Positions 44,607 to 52,567 of a DNA stretch of 64,000 bases are shown here, in pieces. A program made the position numbers and the translations under genes. Every line of letters begins with the position of its first letter. Positions within the stretch are counted from its first letter, which is position 1. Source of the DNA: an uncultured SAR86 cluster bacterium (lineage in GTDB: Bacteria; Pseudomonadota; Gammaproteobacteria; Magnimaribacterales; D2472); contig CACHII010000004.1 in NCBI GenBank assembly GCA_902579825.1, positions 23,482-87,481 of the forward strand, read 5' to 3'. Under the pieces are notes generated by a model. It made no database searches and was not told the origin of the DNA. It was given only the letters and a program-made list of their open reading frames with translations.

Positions 44607-44653
44607 ATATTCATACTAATGAACATATTCTGAATGTTTATTAGTATGAATAT
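44607..44653. repeat. 20-bp inverted repeat with 7-nt loop
   Basis: Arms 44607–44626 and 44634–44653 are complementary over 20 bp with a single G·T position, around a 7-nt loop. It starts 14 nt beyond the stop of the leftward SDR gene and lies about 100 nt upstream of the next leftward gene. Neither side shows a proper T-run, so a simple intrinsic terminator is not well supported. It may be an mRNA end-stabilising hairpin or an operator. Confidence 0.7.
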
Positions 44654-44667
44654 GATAGAAAAAATCC

Positions 44668-45339
44668 CTAATAGTTTTTAAAGTCATCATAATACAGAAT
44701 TTGCTTACCTTTAATTTCATTATTCATTTTTGATACAAGACTTTTCGCAACTTTTTTAGCATGGACATTTCTAAATTTTTTAAAAGGCCCAAGCAACAAA
44801 TATCCGGTTAGATTAGTAATTTTTTCAAAAGTTAATACAATAGGGTTTGTTTTTTCATTTACTCTTTTACCAAGCAAATGACTCGGTCTGGCTATAACTA
44901 CTTTTTCAAAACCTAAAGATAGTATTTCCTTTTCTATTTTTCCTTTAACACTTAAATATAAATTTTTTGAATTATTATCTGCGCCAACAGCTGAAACAAG
45001 CGCAATTGATTTTGCTCCTCTACTTAAAGCAAATTCTGCAATGCTTTTTATATAATCAAAATCTACCTTTTCAAAGCTTCTTCGATTTTCCTTTTTAATA
45101 TACATAAGTTCAAATAAAGATAGTTTTTTACCTATTGCAATATAGACTTCGTTTATAGTTTCTTGGTAATTTATTTCTTTAATATCATCAAAGTTGGTTA
45201 TTATTTGTTCAACACTTATCTGATTTTCAATCCTTTTTCTTGATAGCAGTATTAACTCAGATGCATTATTCTCTAGGACTTGAAGTAAATTGTTACCTAC
45301 TAGGCCAGAAGCGCCAACTAAAAGAATTTTTTTACTCAT
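44668..45339 (-). CDS. Atypical SDR / NAD(P)-binding protein (HTATIP2-like)
   Basis: 223 residues with an N-terminal Rossmann motif (LLVGASGLVGNNLL) and the layout of HTATIP2/TIP30-like atypical short-chain dehydrogenases: a serine in IALVSAVGAD, YLSVKGKIEKEI with the Y-x3-K-like pair, and ARPSHLLGKR. Substrate unknown. It overlaps the upstream kinase gene by 8 nt. Confidence 0.85.
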   Translation of the reverse strand: MSKKILLVGASGLVGNNLLQVLENNASELILLSRKRIENQISVEQIITNFDDIKEINYQETINEVYIAIGKKLSLFELMYIKKENRRSFEKVDFDYIKSIAEFALSRGAKSIALVSAVGADNNSKNLYLSVKGKIEKEILSLGFEKVVIARPSHLLGKRVNEKTNPIVLTFEKITNLTGYLLLGPFKKFRNVHAKKVAKSLVSKMNNEIKGKQILYYDDFKNY

Positions 45340-45826
45340 TAGAAATATTTAAAACTATTTCGATCAACTCATCTATTGATTTTGAACCGTCAATAGAATG
45401 TTGTGAAAATTGCTCATATAAAGGTTCTCTTTCAGAATAAACTTCTTCTATAGATAGATTTTCAGGCACTGCAAGACCTCGCTCTTGACCTTTATTAATT
45501 CTTTCAAGAATAGTTTTTAACGGAGTATTAATATATAAAATTTTTGAAAATGACTTAAGATATTTCATAGATTTTTCTGAGTAGATCGCACTCCCGCCCG
45601 TTGAAATAACTTGTGTTGATTTATCAAGTTCAAGAATTACTTCTTCTTCAGATTTTCTAACTCTTTCATATCCATGCTTTTTTTTAATTTCTTCTAAGGT
45701 CATTTGCCAGTTAGCTTCAATTAACTTATCTGTATCTACAAAACTTAGATTATACTTCTCGGAAATAGCCTTACCTAATGTAGATTTTCCACATCCAGCC
45801 ATACCAATAAGGCTTATATTATTCAT
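45332..45826 (-). CDS. Shikimate kinase-like protein
   Basis: 164 residues from ATG 45826; an in-frame ATG at 45853 would add nine. P-loop GMAGCGKST near the start, FVDTDKLIE with the metal/substrate aspartate, STGGSAIY and a lid-like RGLAVPENL. The usual shikimate-kinase FR and GGG motifs are changed to VR and GGS, so another small-molecule kinase is possible. No aroB is adjacent, unlike the usual aroKB arrangement. Confidence 0.7.
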   Translation of the reverse strand: MNNISLIGMAGCGKSTLGKAISEKYNLSFVDTDKLIEANWQMTLEEIKKKHGYERVRKSEEEVILELDKSTQVISTGGSAIYSEKSMKYLKSFSKILYINTPLKTILERINKGQERGLAVPENLSIEEVYSEREPLYEQFSQHSIDGSKSIDELIEIVLNISNE

Positions 45827-46238
45827 TTTTAAATGAGGAAGGGAGTCTGTCATGTTGTTTTAGATTATCATTAATTTCGAACCATGAGGCTTTTGATCCT
45901 ACAAAGACATGATGGGCTTTTGGTAATTCAGGGCTTCCTTCTATAGTACCAACCGAAACGTAATATTTATCTGACTTAGTTTCATCAAGAAACATAATGT
46001 TAGAACCACAATGCTTACAAAATATTCTTTGACATAGCTCAGATGAATAGAAAGATTTAATATTTTCTTGGCCAGCATCATACTTAAAACAGGATTTATC
46101 TACTTCGATAAAACTTGCAAATGCGGAACCATGAGTCCGGCGGCATTGTGAACAATGACAATGTGAGAAATATTTGATCTCTTGATTTATTTCAAATAAG
46201 ACTTTTTTGCATTCACAATACCCCTTAAGTTTATGCAT
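45819..46238 (-). CDS. GFA/Mss4-like zinc protein
   Basis: 139 residues from ATG 46238, which overlaps the peptidase stop by 8 nt; upstream in-frame ATGs lie inside that gene. Zinc-ligand cysteines: GYCECKK, HCHCSQCRR and FCKHCGSN. The fold is that of the glutathione-dependent formaldehyde-activating (GFA) family, whose members are mostly of unknown activity, so a formaldehyde role should not be assumed. Confidence 0.88.
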   Translation of the reverse strand: MHKLKGYCECKKVLFEINQEIKYFSHCHCSQCRRTHGSAFASFIEVDKSCFKYDAGQENIKSFYSSELCQRIFCKHCGSNIMFLDETKSDKYYVSVGTIEGSPELPKAHHVFVGSKASWFEINDNLKQHDRLPSSFKNE

Positions 46239-47193
46239 TTTTGGCAAATTCCTCAGTAGCCTTGATGAGTTCATGGGTAATTTCTTTTTCAAAAGCACTA
46301 TGACCCGAGGAGGGCGCAACTATCAATTCGGCTTCCGACCAGTTTTTAGAAAGCTCCCACGCTGTTTCCATTGGACAAACTAAATCATATCTCCCTTGAA
46401 TAATTTTTGCTGGAATATGCCTTACTTTATCAATTGCTTCTTTTGAAATAAGTTGGTTTTCGTTTTCAAGAAAGCCATTATTAATAAAATAATGATTTTC
46501 AATCAGTGCAAAGGCTAGGGCAAACTTAGGTTCAGTAAAAGATGAAATCATTTCAGGAGCATAACTTAAGGTACTAGTTGATCCCTCCCACTTGGACCAT
46601 GCAACTGCTGCCTTTAATTTTTTTTCTTCATCTGTACCAGTAAAAATTTTATGATATGCGCCCATTAAATCGTTTCTTTCTTCTTCATTTATAGGTTCAA
46701 GGAATTTTTCCCAAGCTTCAGGAAAGACTCTGCTAGCACCATCTTGATAAAACCATTTAAGCTCTTTTTTTCTTAGCATGAAAATGCCTCGCAGAACAAG
46801 TTCACTTACCGACTCTGGGTATGTCTGTGCATATGCCAGGGACAAAGTACTTCCCCATGAACCTCCAAATACCAACCATTTATTTATATTCAATAAAAGC
46901 CTAAGTGATTCAATATCATCAACAAGATCCCATGTAGTATTGTTTTCAAGACATCCATGAGGAGTGCTTCTACCGCAGCCTCTTTGGTCAAAAATAATAA
47001 TTCTGTATTTATTAGGATTGAAAAATCTTCTTACTTGAATACTTCCACCTCCTCCAGGACCTCCATGTAAAAAAACAGCAGGCTTTCCATCAGGATTCCC
47101 ACACTCCTCATAATATATCTTATGACCATCCTTACATAGAAAGTCAAAATTATATGGTATGCAATTCGGATGTAATCCTAAAGAATTCTTCAT
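46231..47193 (-). CDS. pip: Proline iminopeptidase
   Basis: 320 residues of the S33 alpha/beta-hydrolase family: oxyanion motif FLHGGPGGGGS, DQRGCGRS, nucleophile GGSWGSTL (Ser about 112), and the C-terminal acid and histidine near RYDLVCPMETAW and SSGHSAFE. It removes N-terminal proline from peptides, useful for peptide catabolism. Length is typical (about 313–320). Confidence 0.94.
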   Translation of the reverse strand: MKNSLGLHPNCIPYNFDFLCKDGHKIYYEECGNPDGKPAVFLHGGPGGGGSIQVRRFFNPNKYRIIIFDQRGCGRSTPHGCLENNTTWDLVDDIESLRLLLNINKWLVFGGSWGSTLSLAYAQTYPESVSELVLRGIFMLRKKELKWFYQDGASRVFPEAWEKFLEPINEEERNDLMGAYHKIFTGTDEEKKLKAAVAWSKWEGSTSTLSYAPEMISSFTEPKFALAFALIENHYFINNGFLENENQLISKEAIDKVRHIPAKIIQGRYDLVCPMETAWELSKNWSEAELIVAPSSGHSAFEKEITHELIKATEEFAKNA

Positions 47194-47311
47194 TGTTGTA
47201 TTATATAGTTAAAGTTTTTTTCGGAGAAAAAGAATAATGTATGACTTTTTATCAAGAATATTTAGAGGATTCTGCAAATCAGAAGTTAGCTAATAATCTT
47301 TTCTGCTTTGT

Positions 47312-48340
47312 TTAAGATTTTTTAGCAGAGGGTACAATATCTTGACATGAAGTTTCGATATCGTATGACATCTTAATACCAATCTCTTCAAAATAACTCT
47401 CCCATAGCTCAATCAATCCAATGTTCATATCTCGATCATGTTTACATCTAAGGTAATATACAAATACTTCAGGCGGGTTAATACCAAATTCCGGTTTTAA
47501 ACCTTCCCAAAGCTTTGGATCATACTTAGCTTTAAGATCATCATAAGAAATACAACTATCTTGATCTCTGCATGACCTTATAAGAGACATACTTTTTGAA
47601 TTTTGCATTAAATCAGAAAAAATTATAATTTTTCTGTATTCATAATCAGATGCAAAATCCAATGGTGTTTTTGTTGAAAGCACTTTTATCTGTTCGATTA
47701 TCTGAGAATATTCACCCTTAACATTGCTTAACTGTGAAAAAGAATCACCTGCTGTTTCCAACTGCTGGCTAAAGGTTTGCGCTGATCCAGCCATTCTATT
47801 TCTAGTAGTTTCACCAGATATTGTTGAGTGTAGAGAACCATACATGGTACCTTCTTTTCCATTTCTTGGGATGCAACCTGCAAATATTGGCTCAAGCTCT
47901 TCAGCTTGGGGTCCATCCCCAGCTATATTAATAATTGAAATTTTGTCATATGGACCCATGAGCCTTATATTGTCTTTATCAATTAATTGATTTAGAAGAA
48001 GCTTATATTGTTCTTCCGCATAACCTTCTGTACTGTCAACTAAAACAAAGTAATGTCCATATTTAGGTCCAAACCTTTCGTTGTTATATATAACAGGAGT
48101 CTCATTACAATTATCATGATCTGGGTTAACTGAGTTTCTATCAGTATCAGCATTAATCATTCTAGGTGTTTCACTTCCTCTACATATAAATTGCTTATAT
48201 AGATTATTGCCTTCAAAAATATTATTACATTCTAAAGGATCAGCAGCCATTGGGCCTTTAGCTGAACTACCACCACCTCCGCACGAAGTTACAACAAGCA
48301 GCATGGTTACTAAAGCAAAGTAGGTAACATTATATTTCAT
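47312..48340 (-). CDS. VWA-like lipoprotein of unknown function
   Basis: 342 residues with a lipoprotein signal ending VVTSC (Cys20) followed by GGGGSS. The central part looks like a von Willebrand A-type fold: a first strand YFVLVDSTEGY (a degenerate MIDAS, DST-E rather than DxSxS), a helix, DKISIINIAGDG, and a later strand KIIIFSDLMQNS. There are eight cysteines in the mature part. AGGGG ribosome site. It follows the membrane-protein gene by 15 nt and forms a two-gene module with it. Function unknown. Confidence 0.75.
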   Translation of the reverse strand: MKYNVTYFALVTMLLVVTSCGGGGSSAKGPMAADPLECNNIFEGNNLYKQFICRGSETPRMINADTDRNSVNPDHDNCNETPVIYNNERFGPKYGHYFVLVDSTEGYAEEQYKLLLNQLIDKDNIRLMGPYDKISIINIAGDGPQAEELEPIFAGCIPRNGKEGTMYGSLHSTISGETTRNRMAGSAQTFSQQLETAGDSFSQLSNVKGEYSQIIEQIKVLSTKTPLDFASDYEYRKIIIFSDLMQNSKSMSLIRSCRDQDSCISYDDLKAKYDPKLWEGLKPEFGINPPEVFVYYLRCKHDRDMNIGLIELWESYFEEIGIKMSYDIETSCQDIVPSAKKS

Positions 48341-48355
48341 ATTCTTTCCCCTAAA

Positions 48356-50008
48356 TTAATCTAGATTCGGGTTGTAATTGTTGACATCAGTATCATCCAA
48401 TTTATCTAGATACACATTGATTTTTTCCCTTTCAATATCAAAAAATTCGGCATATTGTTCAACCATCACTTTGTATTCATTAAGAATGACTGATCTAGCC
48501 TTATTAGCCTTTTCTCTTTTCAAAGAATCATCCATATTATATTCAGCAATTTCAGCATATGCCACATTAAATGATTTAATAAAATCAACATCTACTGCAG
48601 GTAAAGCTGGATTTTCAGTAGAGGGTATCCAATGTTTTGGAATAGGATGCTCTCTATAGGTTTGGTTACTAGTTCTATAGTTTTTAATAGAAAGATCCAA
48701 GGTTTGTATTAGTTTTCTAGTAAAGGTCTGATATCTGCTATCTAACCCTTGAACAATATCTACATATTTAGACCAGTTTTTAACGCATTGAAGTCTAAAC
48801 TCATGATTTGAAGCGAGATTACCATCATACATTTCACGAGTTCTATCAAATAACATTACATCAACATTTTTAAGTTTTTCAACTCTTTTTAAAGCTTTGT
48901 TATATCTATCGCCAACTTTTTGATATCCTGTAATTGGGTCTCTAAAAAAGTAACCGTCAATCATTGTAATAACCGCAAAGAAAGAACCCATTACCAAAAG
49001 AAAGGCTCCATCAAAAGAAATTGTATTTAGGTTGGTAAAAGGATCAACTGCTAACTTAAATGCTTTGTCAATTATATCCTGTCCCATGGCGAAATCTGTT
49101 GTGATTAAATTGTCTCCTCTTGTAAGTTCAGATCTAAATACTGCGAGCATGAGATTTATATATGCGAAAACAGCCATATATGCTGCTACAAAAAAACCAT
49201 AAAATAAGATTCTTGGTTTTTTGGATGTTGTAACTCCATTCATTAGGTGAGTCCAAACCATAACACCGAGTAAGAAAGCAAGACCAACATTTATTGAGGC
49301 AATTGTAAATGACAAGAAGGCCGCTCTGTTTTCTCCAGCTGCATCTTCGAGCGCGTTGAAGTTTAGGTAAACTTCTAATGTAAATAATACAATCGGAACA
49401 AGTAATTTTAGACACTTTATAAAGATATTATGATTATAAGGATCTCTAGTTTTTTTAATTTTATTTTCTTTTCTGAATAATTTATATTCTTTAAATGCAA
49501 GTTTTCTTTCTTCTATAGCCTCATTTATTCTCTTTTTAAATGCTGATACTTTTGAGTCCCAGTCTTGCTTCATTTTTGTATAAGTTTCTTTGTAACCGTT
49601 AGCTTCCATAGAATCTTCTAAGTCTGAAAATTCCGCTTCTAAATTTTTATTTGAATTTAGCAAAGGAAATTGTGAAATTCTCTCAAGTTCAGATTCGTAT
49701 TGCTCTCTAACCGTTCCAATTATTTCGGTTTCCGTTTCTACAAGAGCAGTTGAATCTGGGGAAGGGTAGTTTTGATATCCATCAATTTTAGCAACTTCTA
49801 TGAGATCTAGTTTCTTATTAATTTCCTGAACTCCTAGGGGCTTCCAAAATCTTGGCATTATTCCTACGAAGTCATTTTTATTACCTTTAGATCCGGAATG
49901 AATAACTCTATTATCTTTTTTACTTTTTAGAAAATACCAAGCAAGGAACAAAACTATTGCAGCAATGGTAAGACCTATCATAATGTAGCTTAAATATCCC
50001 ATAATCAT
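48356..50008 (-). CDS. Membrane protein with coiled coil, partner of VWA lipoprotein
   Basis: 550 residues. One N-terminal membrane helix (about 7–27), a charged coiled-coil stretch (about 100–190), then four hydrophobic segments at about 196–216, 229–252, 262–286 and 338–357, and a long soluble C-terminal domain (about 365–550). No enzymatic motif is seen and I recognise no family. GGGG ribosome site 9 nt before ATG 50008; a second ATG two codons on is possible. The close spacing with the VWA-like lipoprotein suggests the two work together across the inner membrane and periplasm. Confidence 0.75.
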   Translation of the reverse strand: MIMGYLSYIMIGLTIAAIVLFLAWYFLKSKKDNRVIHSGSKGNKNDFVGIMPRFWKPLGVQEINKKLDLIEVAKIDGYQNYPSPDSTALVETETEIIGTVREQYESELERISQFPLLNSNKNLEAEFSDLEDSMEANGYKETYTKMKQDWDSKVSAFKKRINEAIEERKLAFKEYKLFRKENKIKKTRDPYNHNIFIKCLKLLVPIVLFTLEVYLNFNALEDAAGENRAAFLSFTIASINVGLAFLLGVMVWTHLMNGVTTSKKPRILFYGFFVAAYMAVFAYINLMLAVFRSELTRGDNLITTDFAMGQDIIDKAFKLAVDPFTNLNTISFDGAFLLVMGSFFAVITMIDGYFFRDPITGYQKVGDRYNKALKRVEKLKNVDVMLFDRTREMYDGNLASNHEFRLQCVKNWSKYVDIVQGLDSRYQTFTRKLIQTLDLSIKNYRTSNQTYREHPIPKHWIPSTENPALPAVDVDFIKSFNVAYAEIAEYNMDDSLKREKANKARSVILNEYKVMVEQYAEFFDIEREKINVYLDKLDDTDVNNYNPNLD

Positions 50009-50036
50009 TTAAATACCCCTTATTTAATCTAGATAG

Positions 50037-50064
50037 CCGATAATTTTATGCGTAAAATTGTCGG
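50037..50064. promoter_or_regulatory. 12-bp inverted repeat in the divergent intergenic region
   Basis: CCGATAATTTTA–TGCG–TAAAATTGTCGG: 12-bp arms with one T·G position and a 4-nt centre, lying between the start of the leftward membrane-protein gene (50008) and the rightward metal operon. Neither gene reads into it, so it is not a terminator. An operator role is likely from position. Confidence 0.45.
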
Positions 50065-50140
50065 AGCCGGTAATTATATACTTAGAATTATGTTTTGGTC
50101 CATAAAATCGGTGCTTTTAAAAATATCTCATCCAGTGTTA

Positions 50141-50161
50141 ATATACCCCCTATGGGTATAT
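50141..50161. promoter_or_regulatory. CsoR-type operator palindrome
   Basis: ATATACCC–CCTAT–GGGTATAT, perfect 8-bp arms with a 5-nt centre. This matches the known CsoR/RcnR-family operator form (AT-flanked C-tract facing a G-tract). A CsoR-family repressor is encoded fourth in the operon that follows, so self-regulation by metal is strongly suggested. The first gene's probable ATG (50152) lies inside it. Confidence 0.75.
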
Positions 50162-50748
50162 GTTTTAAACTATTTTTGTTGTTTTTACTTGTTATGAATG
50201 TTGAATCAAGACCAATATCCTACTCAGGGGGACATACTTTGATGCATTTTAGCGATAATATGAAGGAATCAGTATATTATCATTATTCGCCAACCTATAG
50301 ATATTCATTTGGTATTGAAAGCCTAGATGATAAAATCTTGAATACATCAAATAGTTACTTAAGATTCACATATCTTTTGAATAGAAAAAACACAAAAAAT
50401 GCACAACGTAATTTGTATTTTCAATCTGGTCTCGCGAATAAAGATAATAATAATTTTTATGGTATTCACGGAGATTGGGAAACTAGACGTTATTTTGTTG
50501 GATTTAACTATAAGGAAGTTAAAAACATTATAGATTATACAGATAAGCATATTCAGTTTGGCGTGGCCCCATATTTGGGTGAGTACGATGATTTTCATAC
50601 TTGGTTGATGTTAAAAACAAAGAAAAACTCTATAAATAACAAACAAATTACATACCCAATGTTAAAATTTTTCAAAGGTAATGTCTTGCTAGAACTAGGT
50701 TATGATAAGAAAACAGATTGGGATATTCATTTAATGTACAGATTTTAG
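50152..50748 (+). CDS. Probable outer-membrane beta-barrel protein of a metal operon
   Basis: 198 residues if started at ATG 50152, which gives a good signal peptide (MGICFKLFLLFLLVMNVES). Other starts are TTG 50095, which places the operator inside the gene, and ATG 50194, which loses the signal. The mature part alternates polar and aromatic residues in short strands and ends LMYRF, a C-terminal aromatic typical of outer-membrane barrels. No family is recognised. It is the first gene of the HMA–MerT–CsoR–PepSY unit, so a role in metal passage or sensing at the outer membrane is inferred. Confidence 0.6.
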   Translation: MGICFKLFLLFLLVMNVESRPISYSGGHTLMHFSDNMKESVYYHYSPTYRYSFGIESLDDKILNTSNSYLRFTYLLNRKNTKNAQRNLYFQSGLANKDNNNFYGIHGDWETRRYFVGFNYKEVKNIIDYTDKHIQFGVAPYLGEYDDFHTWLMLKTKKNSINNKQITYPMLKFFKGNVLLELGYDKKTDWDIHLMYRF

Positions 50749-50757
50749 GAGGAATTT

Positions 50758-51153
50758 ATGATTAGACTATTATTTTTAACAATATTATCAGTTAATTTTA
50801 TTAATTCTGATGAAGACCAGCATATGCATCAACATTCTCATAGTCATGATGTTTATGTTCAAGGAGAAAAATTAGAGGTTGACCAAAAACGCTTCAAAAA
50901 ATTTCTTGATGGACTAAATAACTCTCAAGTAGCTGTTGTTAATGTTAATGGCATGGTCTGTGATTTTTGTGCACGCGGCATTGAAAAGACTTTTGTTAAA
51001 GACAAAGCTGTTAAAAGAATTGATGTTGACCTTGAAAGAGGAAAGGTATTAATTGCTTATACAAAAGAAAAAGAAATTGATTTTGATGAAATTAAAAACA
51101 AAATTTTAGCCAACGGCCAAAATGCAATTGATTTTATAATTTTAGATATTTGA
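50758..51153 (+). CDS. Secreted HMA-domain metal-binding protein
   Basis: 131 residues: signal peptide (about 1–17), a His-rich segment (QHMHQHSHSH, 21–30) and a heavy-metal-associated domain (about 57–128) with GMVCDFCARG (Cys68, Cys71). It looks like a periplasmic soft-metal chaperone, analogous to MerP. A strong AGGAGG ribosome site overlaps the previous stop. Confidence 0.88.
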   Translation: MIRLLFLTILSVNFINSDEDQHMHQHSHSHDVYVQGEKLEVDQKRFKKFLDGLNNSQVAVVNVNGMVCDFCARGIEKTFVKDKAVKRIDVDLERGKVLIAYTKEKEIDFDEIKNKILANGQNAIDFIILDI

Positions 51154-51163
51154 TAAGAATTAG

Positions 51164-51529
51164 ATGCAAGACAAGACTGCCAATTTTTTTTCATTATTTG
51201 CTTCTACATCAACACTAATATGTTGCGCCTTGCCAGCAATTTTTGTTGCAATTGGAGCAGGAGCAACCTTTGCAAGTCTTATAACATCTTTCCCATTTCT
51301 TATAACACTTTCAAAATACAAGCTTTTTATAACTTTGTTCGCTTTAATAATGATAGCGATAGCAGGTTATTTTAATTACAAAACATATTACATGCCTTGT
51401 CCTGCAGACCCTGAATTAGGAAGAATGTGCTTACAAACAAGAAAACGTTCTAGAATTATGTACTATACATCAGTAACTATATTTATTTTTGCTACTGTAT
51501 TCACTTACATCGTTCCACAAATAATTTAA
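51164..51529 (+). CDS. MerT-like membrane metal transporter
   Basis: 121 residues with three hydrophobic helices. A vicinal pair Cys20-Cys21 in the first helix (LICCALPAIFVAIGAGA) is the MerT hallmark. A second pair, in YYMPCPADP and GRMC, sits between helices two and three, as in MerT. It probably passes a soft metal across the inner membrane together with the HMA protein. No mercuric reductase is present, so copper or another metal is as likely as mercury. Confidence 0.82.
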   Translation: MQDKTANFFSLFASTSTLICCALPAIFVAIGAGATFASLITSFPFLITLSKYKLFITLFALIMIAIAGYFNYKTYYMPCPADPELGRMCLQTRKRSRIMYYTSVTIFIFATVFTYIVPQII

Positions 51530-51531
51530 TT

Positions 51532-51792
51532 ATGAGTCATCCGTGTCACAAAGATAAGATTGCAAATATTAGGCGTATAAAAGGCCAGTTAGAGGGCATT
51601 GAACGAATGATAAATGATGAAAAATATTGCATAGACATTCTCAATCAAATGAAAGCTATCAAAAATGCATTGACTTCTGTTGAAGCCAAAATCCTCGAAA
51701 CACATCTTAAAGAATGCATTAAGGATTCTCTTGATGCACCAAATGACAATCAAGCCAAAATAGATGAAATTATCAATATCTTAAAAAGATGA
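51532..51792 (+). CDS. CsoR-family metal-sensing repressor
   Basis: 86 residues, an all-helical DUF156 repressor. Cu(I)-ligand pattern C–H–C of CsoR is present as Cys33 (in KYCIDIL), His58 and Cys62 (in THLKEC); RcnR would have His at the last position, FrmR would lack it. The N-terminal SHPCH adds possible ligands. A matching palindrome lies at 50141–50161. Likely a copper-responsive repressor of its own operon. Confidence 0.9.
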   Translation: MSHPCHKDKIANIRRIKGQLEGIERMINDEKYCIDILNQMKAIKNALTSVEAKILETHLKECIKDSLDAPNDNQAKIDEIINILKR

Positions 51793-52448
51793 AATTGATT
51801 GTCAGAAATATACACAAATATTTAAGCTTTTTTATTTCTGTTCAATTGCTTTTATGGACAGTATCAGGGATTTACTTTGCTTTTAATAAGATTGAGCTTG
51901 TAAGAGGGGAGCAATATCGCTTAACTAATTTCTCAGATATTAATTTACAAGAAATAGATTTTGAGATTCCACAAACTTCAAATCTTGAAATAAAAAAACG
52001 ATTAAATAAAACCATCTTAATTTTATCTTCAGATTCAGGGACTTCTTATCTAAACTCAGATGGAACTTCTTTAGATAAAATTTCTGCTGAAATGGCAATG
52101 CTTTTAGTAAAACAAAGTACAACATTAACCCCCATAGAGGCAGAAGAAGTTACATCTTCAAAAAAAGGTTCAGAATACAGAGGAAGAGCTTTGCCCTTGA
52201 TGAAAGTGAAATCAAAGAACGAAAAAGATAAATTGATAAATGTGTATTTAAATATTTATTCTGGTGAAGTAACAGCAATTCGGTCAATGCAATGGAAGAT
52301 TTGGGATGTAATGTGGGGATTTCATATTATGGATTGGCAAGAGAGGGACAACATAGACAACCTTTTTTTGAAAATATTTTCCATACTTGCGCTCGTCAGC
52401 TCAATAACTGGTATTTTGCTATTCTTTAAAATTGATTTTAAAAAATGA
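51789..52448 (+). CDS. PepSY-domain membrane protein
   Basis: 219 residues with one N-terminal helix (about 12–31), a periplasmic PepSY-type region containing LNIYSGEVTAIRSMQWKIW, and a C-terminal helix (about 193–213). It resembles PepSY-associated TM proteins often linked to iron or copper handling. It starts within the csoR stop (ATGA) and its TGA touches the tRNA-Phe repeat that follows. Confidence 0.85.
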   Translation: MKLIVRNIHKYLSFFISVQLLLWTVSGIYFAFNKIELVRGEQYRLTNFSDINLQEIDFEIPQTSNLEIKKRLNKTILILSSDSGTSYLNSDGTSLDKISAEMAMLLVKQSTTLTPIEAEEVTSSKKGSEYRGRALPLMKVKSKNEKDKLINVYLNIYSGEVTAIRSMQWKIWDVMWGFHIMDWQERDNIDNLFLKIFSILALVSSITGILLFFKIDFKK

Positions 52449-52498
52449 TGGTGCCCAGAGGTGGGATCGAACCACCGACACAAGGATTTTCAGTCCTT
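52448..52498 (-). repeat. Orphan 3' part of tRNA-Phe (att-like repeat copy)
   Basis: 51 bp identical to 53695–53745, comprising tRNA-Phe positions 27–76 and one flanking base. The 5' third of the tRNA is missing, so it cannot make a tRNA. Its last base overlaps the stop codon of the PepSY gene. Confidence 0.9.
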
Positions 52499-52542
52499 GT
52501 GTCTAATTTAGAAATCCTTTAACAAATAGCGTTCCAGAGGTC

Positions 52543-52566
52543 ACTGTGTATATTACTGTGCATATT
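52543..52566. repeat. Two tandem 12-bp repeats next to the element end
   Basis: ACTGTGTATATT followed directly by ACTGTGCATATT (11 of 12 identical), 45 bp inside the left border of the element and touching the stop of the 70-aa gene. Short tandem sites in this position are typical of integrase arm or Xis sites, but no such protein is encoded here. Confidence 0.5.
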
Positions 52567-52567
52567 T

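Noticed and set aside
47241..47315. 24-codon plus-strand ORF between the peptidase gene and the VWA lipoprotein gene
   Set aside because: Very short, with a poorly spaced ribosome site, and its stop runs into the converging gene; no further support.
52501..52567. A second degenerate tRNA 3' end near 52533 (CCAGAGGT match)
   Set aside because: Only eight bases match the tRNA end and no stem can be formed, so it is treated as chance.
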